Shown here: positions 43,230 through 48,026 of the stretch, one piece after another
How positions within the stretch are numbered: position 1 is the stretch's first letter
Layout: each line of letters opens with the position of its first letter
NCBI GenBank assembly: GCA_001805105.1
Contig: MHEE01000006.1
Span: 1-48,026, forward strand
DNA: 48,026 bases
Direction of reading: 5' to 3'
Source: Nitrospirae bacterium GWF2_44_13
GTDB taxonomy: Bacteria > Nitrospirota > Thermodesulfovibrionia > Thermodesulfovibrionales > UBA1546
Position numbers and translations under genes: made by a program
The notes under the pieces: generated by a model
Database searches by the model: none
The model's input: the letters and a program-made list of their open reading frames with translations, nothing else
What the model was told of the DNA's origin: nothing

Positions 43230-43571
43230 TCATTTCATCTCCAGTGGATATTCAGCCTTTCTCCATGCGCCCCAGCCGCCCTTAAGAGCTGATACCTCTT
43301 TGAAGCCTTCCTCAATCAAAATGCCTGCCACACGGGCGCTGGCATGCTCTTCTTTTCAGGTGCAGTAGGTAACAATGGCGTTGTTTTTGTCCAATCTCTT
43401 TGCGAATTCCTTTATCGCAGCATCATTATCAGGGTCAAGATATACAGAGCCCTTTATCTTTTTGTGGCTGCTTGCGTATGCCTCCTGCCTGCGGACATCA
43501 AGGATTAAAACAGGCTCACCTTTATCCATCATTGCCTTCAGTTCATCAACTGTGATTCTTGGATATTCCAT
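43230..43571 (-). CDS. Rhodanese-domain protein with in-frame TGA, candidate selenoprotein
   Basis: The frame reads MEYPRITVDELKAMMD...VLILDVRRQEAYASSHKKI and reaches VTYCT, then TGA (43358-43356). It then continues without frameshift through KEEHASARVAGILIEEGF and ALKGGWGAWRKAEYPLEMK to a real stop at 43232-43230: 113 residues in all. Related single-domain rhodaneses carry YC-x-C-P-x-E-x-x-SAR here, so the TGA occupies the place of the second Cys. A hairpin (UGCCA/UGGCA, 43344-43326) with a loop starting in G begins 11 nt after the TGA, as expected for a bacterial SECIS. The alternative is a nonsense-mutated pseudogene. AAAGGAG precedes the ATG. Confidence 0.6.
43326..43344 (-). promoter_or_regulatory. 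Candidate bacterial SECIS hairpin
   Basis: On the minus strand UGCCA pairs with UGGCA around the loop GCGCCCGUG, extended after one A-G mismatch by a GC/GC pair. It starts 11 nt after the in-frame UGA of the rhodanese gene. Loop position and leading G suit SelB recognition, but the stem is short. Confidence 0.4.
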
Positions 43572-43618
43572 TTTATATCTCCTTTCAGTTAATTATTACA
43601 AACTGAAAAACCCTACTT

Positions 43619-44191
43619 TTAAATTGCAGTCCCTCTCCCAATAGAAAACGCCTCGCCAAGATAATCGCCGACTTTGTGGTAAGCGCGCGTCTCAGGACTA
43701 AAGAGAATAGGCTTTACTTTTTCTATATCCGGAAGCCCTTTTTCATTAAGCGCAGATTCATCAGCTTTAACATCCATGATTTCTCCGACAAACTGTGTAT
43801 GCAGCCCGATTTCTAATGTCTGGATTACCTTGCACTCCACAATCAAAGGGAATTCCTTTACATAAGGGGCGTCAACCATATCGCTTTTTTCGGGCGTAAG
43901 CCCTGTGGTAGAAAACTTGTCCGTGTCTTTCCCTGAGACCATTCCAAAATAGTCAGCCTCTTTGGCATATGCCTCGGAAGGAACATTTACGGTGAATGCT
44001 TTTCTCTCAATGATATTCCCGTAAGTATAGGTTGCCTTCCTTATGGAAATCGCAACGCAGGGAGGCTTGGAACAGCAGATTCCTCCCCATGCAATAGTCA
44101 TGACATTAGGCTTCCCGGCCTTGTCATAAGTTCCAATAACCCAGACAGGTGTAGGGTAAATCAGCGTCCTCGGGCCAAATGATTTCTTCAT
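43619..44191 (-). CDS. Flavin reductase-like FMN-binding protein (flavoredoxin type)
   Basis: 190 residues of the flavin reductase split-barrel family: [52 protein letters not shown] and the later YHKVGDYLG. Binds FMN and transfers electrons from NAD(P)H or reduced partners; the physiological partner is unknown. It lies upstream of, and on the same strand as, the rhodanese gene, 47 bp apart. Confidence 0.88.
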   Translation of the reverse strand: MKKSFGPRTLIYPTPVWVIGTYDKAGKPNVMTIAWGGICCSKPPCVAISIRKATYTYGNIIERKAFTVNVPSEAYAKEADYFGMVSGKDTDKFSTTGLTPEKSDMVDAPYVKEFPLIVECKVIQTLEIGLHTQFVGEIMDVKADESALNEKGLPDIEKVKPILFSPETRAYHKVGDYLGEAFSIGRGTAI

Positions 44192-44313
44192 AGTATCCTC
44201 CTGATGATTTTTCGTGATTATAAACAGATTATATCAAGTTTTTGGGCTGGATGTTAGAGGAGTGAGGTTTAAGGGCAAAATGAATTGGCGAAGGGGGTGA
44301 GAGGCGAATATTA

Positions 44314-44868
44314 TTAAATTTGTCTCTGTATATTTTTAAAAGTCTCCCTAAACTTTTTACTTTCTGAAATCTTGTCAAATTCTGCAAGCCATTTTTTTAC
44401 ATAGGATATATCACAGCCAGGATTTTTTATAAGAATTGCCCTTACATCTTCTATGTCTTGCGCACGGCCTGAAAAGATCTTGTGAATTATAATGTCTTCT
44501 GCGGTTGCAAATTTAACTTTGACTCCTGATATAGTAACGTCGGTTGCCCTTTCAATAGCATGCCTTTCATACGGGGTGTAGGAAAATATAAAATCAACCC
44601 TTAGGCCTGTTTTTTCATCTTTCGCGGGCAGGACAAAAGTTTTTTGTACAAAATCCTCAATGTTTTCAGGAATGCTTTTGAGCCCTGCGTCCCTGATTGC
44701 TTTGCCTGCGAGTGACAGCTTGTCTGTGCTTATGCCGAGTGTTATATCTATGTCTCTTGTCAGCCGCGGTGTACCGTAAAGCAGCACTGCCTGTCCGCCA
44801 ATAATCATATAAGGGATTCCATGTTTCTTAAGGGAAGATGCTACTTTTACTATGAGCTTTTCAAACAT
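44314..44868 (-). CDS. Nucleotidyltransferase (MNT/AbiEii-like)
   Basis: 184 residues with the minimal nucleotidyltransferase signature GGQAVLLYG (24-32) and RLTRDIDITL (Asp39, Asp41), a third acidic strand LRVDFIFS and a helical C-terminus. Such proteins act as toxin or antitoxin partners (AbiE, HEPN/MNT) or as tRNA/protein nucleotidylating enzymes. It overlaps the small upstream gene by 19 nt, giving a two-gene unit of toxin-antitoxin shape. Confidence 0.8.
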   Translation of the reverse strand: MFEKLIVKVASSLKKHGIPYMIIGGQAVLLYGTPRLTRDIDITLGISTDKLSLAGKAIRDAGLKSIPENIEDFVQKTFVLPAKDEKTGLRVDFIFSYTPYERHAIERATDVTISGVKVKFATAEDIIIHKIFSGRAQDIEDVRAILIKNPGCDISYVKKWLAEFDKISESKKFRETFKNIQRQI

Positions 44869-45059
44869 GAGTTTAAAACTTTGGCAAGTTTTATATTGGT
44901 TTCGATGCCTTCCAAGGGGTTTTTTGAAGGTAACACGCCAAGGCTTACAGCCTCATGCCACATTGCTTCAAATATTTTCAATGCCTCTTTGTAGGAAAGC
45001 TTTTCTTTCCTTAATTCTTCATTTTCAAACCGGACAAGAAGCTTTGAGTTCTTTACCAT
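44850..45059 (-). CDS. Small helical partner of the nucleotidyltransferase
   Basis: 69 residues (MVKNSKLLVRFENEELRKEKLSYKEALKIFEAMWHEAVSLGVLP...), charged and helical, without a recognised family. The YKEALKIFEAMWHEAVSLG stretch is the type seen in small ORFs that precede AbiEii-like nucleotidyltransferases. The 19-nt overlap and order (small gene first) suggest a coupled pair. Confidence 0.6.
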   Translation of the reverse strand: MVKNSKLLVRFENEELRKEKLSYKEALKIFEAMWHEAVSLGVLPSKNPLEGIETNIKLAKVLNSCLKSS

Positions 45060-45113
45060 GACTAATTATAGCAACAAACAATGACTTTAGGAAAATGAAA
45101 AATGTTGCCTAAC

Positions 45114-45203
45114 TGGCGGAGGGGGTGAGATTCGAACTCACGGTAGAGTTGCCCCTACAACGATTTTCAAGACCGTCGCCTTCAACCGCTCAGCCACCCC
45201 TCC
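45114..45203 (-). tRNA. tRNA-Ser (TGA anticodon)
   Basis: 90 nt including encoded CCA. Acceptor GGAGGGG/CCCCTCC, D arm GCTGAGCGGTTGAAGGC, anticodon stem-loop ACGGT-CTTGAAA-ATCGT with anticodon TGA, a long class II variable arm and T arm GTGAGTTCGAATCTCAC are all readable. It decodes UCN serine codons, chiefly UCA. It is not a selenocysteine tRNA, whose acceptor-T arms are longer. Confidence 0.95.
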
Positions 45204-45302
45204 AATGAAAAGCTATAAGCTCTAAGCTTCCAGCTAACAGTAAAAGCAGTAATTATTATAGCAAATACAGGTCATCACGGCACGGTTTTGCTGGGCCTAA
45301 TA

Positions 45303-45327
45303 AAAAAGCCCTCAAAAAGGGCTTTTT
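45303..45327 (-). terminator. Rho-independent terminator of the rnf operon
   Basis: Nine-bp arms AAAAAGCCC (45303-45311) and GGGCTTTTT (45319-45327) around a 7-base loop. Read on the minus strand, it lies about 45 bases after the rnfB stop and runs into a T-rich tail. Confidence 0.85.
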
Positions 45328-45334
45328 GTTTTAC

Positions 45335-45362
45335 TGAAAGCTGACTGCTGAAAGCTGATTGC
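45335..45362. repeat. Low-complexity word spacer after rnfB
   Basis: CTGAAAGCTGA occurs twice in tandem with one base variants. Another word cluster (GCTATAAGCTCTAAGCTTCCAGCTAA) lies at 45212-45237 beside tRNA-Ser. Confidence 0.5.
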
Positions 45363-45370
45363 TTTTGTCC

Positions 45371-46531
45371 TTACGCTGCTTCAGCTTTTTTCTTTTTCTT
45401 TTCTGCCGCGGCTGCAAAGACCTCTGATGCATTGAATGTGCCGTCTATTGCCTGAACAGGGCACCTTGCCGTGCAGATTCCGCAGCCGATACATTTATCT
45501 TTGTCAATCAAGTGCTTTTTCTTCAACTCGCCTGATGCTGCGTCAACAGGGCAGACCTTTGTGCATATCTGGCATCCGATGCAGTTGTCCATTATGAATG
45601 CCTTTGACCTGTGAGGTATGTAATCTCTGATTGCCTTTGTCGGACATTTTGGAACGCATAAGCCGCATACCTTGCACTTGTTTATATCAATCCTTGAAAG
45701 GTTGTTCTCAACAGAAGGCGCATCAAACGGGCAGACCTTAACGCAGATGCCGCATGCAATGCATCCTACCTGACAGTTCTTCCTTGTGTCTCCGCCTTTG
45801 TCTTTTGAATGGCAGGCAACCAAGACCTGCCTTGATGCAGGCAACACCTCTATAACCTTTGTCGGACATGCTGCTTCGCATTTCCTGCAGCCTGTGCATT
45901 TCACTATATCAACAACAGGAAGATGGCCAGCGCTCATTGTTATTGCGCCGAACGGGCATACCCTTGCGCATGTTCCGTATCCTAGGCATCCGTATCTGCA
46001 TGCCTTGTCACCGCCTCCTGCGAGTATCGCAGCCCTGCAGTCCTGCACGCCTTCGTATCTGAATCTCTTGACTGATTTAAACCAGTTTCCCTGACACATA
46101 ATCCTTGCAAAGTTAGGCTCTAACGCAGATGCAGCCTTGCCTGTTATCCTTGCAACTGCTGCTGCAACGCTGCCTTTGCCCGGAGCGCAGAGATTTGGCG
46201 CCACATCAGGATTTATTACCACAGCCTCTGCATATCCCTGACACCCTGCAAATCCGCAGGCGCCGCAGTTTGCGCCCGGAAGAACATCTCTTACCTGTTC
46301 AACCTTGGGGTCTGTTTTTACGGCGAATTTTGCTGCTGCAAATGCAAGCCCCACTCCGAATACGATTCCAAGACCGCCGAGGAAAAGGAATGTAAAAATC
46401 AGAAGCTCCTTGATATTTATTGGCCCTGAGACATCTATCTCACCGCCGACTCCGGCGTAAGAAACAGAGCAGAAAAGTATTAATGCAGAGGTAAGCACCG
46501 CAGTCTTTTTTATCTTAGAAACGTTAAACAT
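45371..46531 (-). CDS. rnfB: Electron transport complex subunit RnfB, ferredoxin-rich form
   Basis: 386 residues from ATG 46531 (GGAAGGTG upstream); the frame continues into repeated words upstream that are not likely coding. An N-terminal signal/anchor and membrane helix (about 8-75) are followed by the RnfB Fe-S motif CGACGFAGCQGYAEA, then six more cluster motifs: CRYGCLGYGTCARVCP, CTGCRKCEAACP, CGICVKVCP, CKVCGLCVPKCP, CIGCQICTKVCP and CIGCGICTARCP, and a Lys/Ala-rich tail. It passes electrons from reduced ferredoxin into the Rnf complex, which pumps Na+ or H+ while reducing NAD+. Last gene of the operon. Confidence 0.94.
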   Translation of the reverse strand: MFNVSKIKKTAVLTSALILFCSVSYAGVGGEIDVSGPINIKELLIFTFLFLGGLGIVFGVGLAFAAAKFAVKTDPKVEQVRDVLPGANCGACGFAGCQGYAEAVVINPDVAPNLCAPGKGSVAAAVARITGKAASALEPNFARIMCQGNWFKSVKRFRYEGVQDCRAAILAGGGDKACRYGCLGYGTCARVCPFGAITMSAGHLPVVDIVKCTGCRKCEAACPTKVIEVLPASRQVLVACHSKDKGGDTRKNCQVGCIACGICVKVCPFDAPSVENNLSRIDINKCKVCGLCVPKCPTKAIRDYIPHRSKAFIMDNCIGCQICTKVCPVDAASGELKKKHLIDKDKCIGCGICTARCPVQAIDGTFNASEVFAAAAEKKKKKAEAA

Positions 46532-46544
46532 CTTTACACCTTCC

Positions 46545-46590
46545 GATTCGATCCGATACATGATGCACGATACACGATGCATGATTTTTT
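46545..46590. repeat. Low-complexity word spacer rnfA/rnfB
   Basis: GATACATGATGCACGATACACGATGCATGAT words repeat with a period of 7-9 bp between rnfA and rnfB and extend the apparent rnfB frame upstream. Confidence 0.5.
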
Positions 46591-46619
46591 GCCCTGAATC
46601 CTGTATCTTTTTTATTATA

Positions 46620-47207
46620 TCAGAGCGTAATCAAGCCTGAGAAGCCCATGAAAGCCAGCGCAATCAAGCCTGTTATTATGAATGATATCGGCAGTCCCTG
46701 AAATGCCTTTGGCACATCTGCAAGCTCCAGTTTTTCCCTTATGCTTGCCATTATTATCATTGCGAGGCTGAAACCAACGCCTGAGCCGAAGCCAAAGAAC
46801 ATGCTCTCCATAAAACTATAACCCTCGCTGACATTAAGCAAAGGCACGGCAAGGATTATGCAGTTTGTAGTTATCAAAGCAAGGTAGATGCCGAGTTTGT
46901 AATACAGTCCCGGCGACACCTTCTTCATTATAGTGTCTGCTGCCTGAACAAATCCTGCAACAACGCCTATGAATATAACTATCTCAAGGAATCCGAGTCC
47001 CAATGGAATCATGATAAACTTGTAGATAATCCAGTTGAGCGCGGCGCTTATGACCATGACAGATGTGAATGTAATGCTCATGCCGATTGATGTGTCCATC
47101 TTCTTTGTAACGCCGAAGAAGATGCAGAGGCCGAGGTATCTCGTGAAAACAAAATTGTTTATGAGAGCGGCTGCTATAAAAAGTTCAAAGAGTTTGCCGA
47201 ATTCCAT
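46620..47207 (-). CDS. rnfA: Electron transport complex subunit RnfA
   Basis: 195 residues, six membrane helices, with the family start ELFIAAALINNFVFTRYLGLC and the later NCIILAVPLLN, both conserved in RnfA/RnfE. The Cys in LGLC and NCII hold the intramembrane [2Fe-2S] cluster shared with RnfE. Translation probably coupled to rnfE, 10 bp apart. Confidence 0.95.
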   Translation of the reverse strand: MEFGKLFELFIAAALINNFVFTRYLGLCIFFGVTKKMDTSIGMSITFTSVMVISAALNWIIYKFIMIPLGLGFLEIVIFIGVVAGFVQAADTIMKKVSPGLYYKLGIYLALITTNCIILAVPLLNVSEGYSFMESMFFGFGSGVGFSLAMIIMASIREKLELADVPKAFQGLPISFIITGLIALAFMGFSGLITL

Positions 47208-47216
47208 TGCTTTCTC

Positions 47217-47855
47217 CTAATGTCCGCCGCCGGAAGCGCCGCCTCCTCCGAAGAATTTCATGTCTATCCAGTTAAAAAGCCCCATGAGTATTCCCACAGC
47301 AAAAAATCCGCCTGTCGGCAGGATCATAATCAACAACGGTTTTGTGTTAACTATCGGATAACCCCAGAGCGAGCCTTTGCCGAGAAGCTCTCTGAAGAAG
47401 CCGATGATGACAAGCGCAAGGAGAAATCCTATTCCATTGCCAAGGCCGTCAAAGAATGAAGGCGTAATCTTTTGTTTGCTTGCAAACAATTCTGCCCTTG
47501 AAAGTATTATTGCAAAGGCTACAATGAGTTTTATGTAAAGCCCCATCTGCGCATATATGTCCCGCACAAATGCAGCCATTGAAAGGTCTGTCACGGTAAC
47601 CCATGTGGCGATTATGAACATGTAAGACGGGATTCTCACCTTAGGATGTATGAATTTTCTGACTATGGAAACAGTGACGTTGACCATTATCTGAACGAAA
47701 AGCACGGCAATGCCCATCATAAAACCGTTTTTCACTCCGCTTGTGACTGCAACCGCGGGGCAGAGGCTCAGGGCAACCCTGAATATCGGGTTTTCAGAGA
47801 ATATACCGTTCTTGACTAACCCTATATAGCTTATCTTGTTTTCTGTGCCATTCAT
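47217..47855 (-). CDS. rnfE: Electron transport complex subunit RnfE
   Basis: 212 residues, six membrane helices, starting NGIFSENPIFRVALSLCPAVAVT, with TDLSMAAF and SFFDGLGNGIGFLLAL. It is the pseudo-symmetric partner of RnfA. The Gly-rich C-terminus (FFGGGGASGGGH) is unusual. Its ATG overlaps the rnfG stop by 2 nt. Confidence 0.95.
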   Translation of the reverse strand: MNGTENKISYIGLVKNGIFSENPIFRVALSLCPAVAVTSGVKNGFMMGIAVLFVQIMVNVTVSIVRKFIHPKVRIPSYMFIIATWVTVTDLSMAAFVRDIYAQMGLYIKLIVAFAIILSRAELFASKQKITPSFFDGLGNGIGFLLALVIIGFFRELLGKGSLWGYPIVNTKPLLIMILPTGGFFAVGILMGLFNWIDMKFFGGGGASGGGH

Positions 47856-48026
47856 TTTGCCACCCCTGAGTATTTTTCTTTAAGGAGTTTAACAGACTCT
47901 CTCACGCCGTTTGTCACCGCGCGGCTTGAGATTGTTGCGCCTGAGATTGCCTGAATCTTGTCTGTGCCCTCTATTTTAACTACTTCAAGCTGTTCCAGAG
48001 ACTTGCCCTCGAAGCGTTTCTTGAAG
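47852..48026 (-). CDS. rnfG: RnfG, C-terminal part (cut by window end)
   Basis: The last ~57 codons are visible: FKKRFEGKSLEQLEVVKIEG, then ISGATISSRAVTNGVRESVKLL. The SGAT motif carries the Thr that is covalently linked to FMN by ApbE. The order G-E-A-B agrees with the common rnfCDGEAB operon, so rnfC and rnfD should lie just beyond the window. Confidence 0.9.
   Translation of the reverse strand, partial: FKKRFEGKSLEQLEVVKIEGTDKIQAISGATISSRAVTNGVRESVKLLKEKYSGVAK

Noticed and set aside
45114-45203. tRNA-Sec, because of the TGA anticodon-like reading and the nearby UGA gene
   Set aside because: TGA here is the anticodon for serine UCA; a tRNA-Sec would have anticodon TCA and an 8-bp acceptor stem.
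46532-46582. Longer RnfB N-terminus (MHRVSCIMYRIESEG)
   Set aside because: It is the translation of a low-complexity spacer; ATG 46531 is followed by a normal signal/anchor.

Overview
The window looks like a chromosomal piece of an anaerobic, deep-branching Gram-negative bacterium, most plausibly of the Nitrospirota/Thermodesulfovibrionia type. This is an inference from gene content: a six-subunit-style Rnf complex with a ferredoxin-rich RnfB, a KorD-type 2x[4Fe-4S] ferredoxin, a GH57 glucan branching enzyme, a PPi-type phosphofructokinase and moderate GC. No rRNA or other phylogenetic marker settles it. Most of the window is housekeeping sequence. No CRISPR array, prophage or complete insertion sequence was seen.

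Layout. 1-0.7 kb: end of a cold-shock gene with its terminator, and a small conserved unknown. 0.7-5.8 kb (minus): yifB/comM, a tiny lipoprotein, and the proteostasis run tig-clpP-clpX. 5.9-10.5 kb (minus): an internally deleted IS3-like remnant, an HNH nuclease, a GAF-GAF-GGDEF diguanylate cyclase, twin DUF507 genes, rpsR-ssb-rpsF and an HU/IHF gene. 10.5-14.8 kb: a chimeric ORF joined to mutL, and a divergent GAF-PilB-like ATPase. 14.8-17.3 kb: an accessory patch with an orphan CopG antitoxin, a secreted TPR protein and a tail-anchored unknown; the last two end in attC-like (integron cassette) structures. 17.5-24.8 kb: DUF167, L,D-transpeptidase, IMPase, nrnA-rbfA-infB, then rpmB-dciA-like-lipoprotein and an FmdB zinc ribbon. 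24.8-32.2 kb: a dead CopG copy, the GH57 branching enzyme, a LysR regulator, rnhA, a CT398-type zinc-ribbon protein, a CAT-anticodon tRNA, a second internally deleted transposon, korD, recN and DUF72. 32.3-43 kb: PPi-PFK, a DgkA-PAP2 fusion, ribH-nusB, purB, small proteins, purL and purF. 43-48 kb: a UGA-containing rhodanese that may be a selenoprotein, a flavin reductase, a nucleotidyltransferase pair, tRNA-Ser and the 3' part of an rnf operon (G-E-A-B).

The most interesting items are these: (1) a rhodanese gene in which an in-frame TGA sits where relatives carry a conserved Cys, followed by intact homologous sequence and a hairpin at a SECIS-like distance; (2) a 63-codon chimera between mutL and the HU gene, built from the first 20 or so codons of the GH57 gene and the last 44 or so codons of korD, joined at 13 bp shared by both parents that are elsewhere in this window; (3) two consecutive accessory genes whose TAA stop codons lie inside attC-like sites; (4) short low-complexity 'word' repeats that fill operon spacers and also occur in frame inside purL, nrnA and mutL; (5) a kinase-phosphatase (DgkA-PAP2) fusion.

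Start codons were moved from the longest ORF where a ribosome binding site or family length argued for it (tig, mutL, rpmB, ribH, rnhA, rnfB, the TPR protein, two lipoproteins and others). Family assignments rest on motif recognition by eye; no database search was run.
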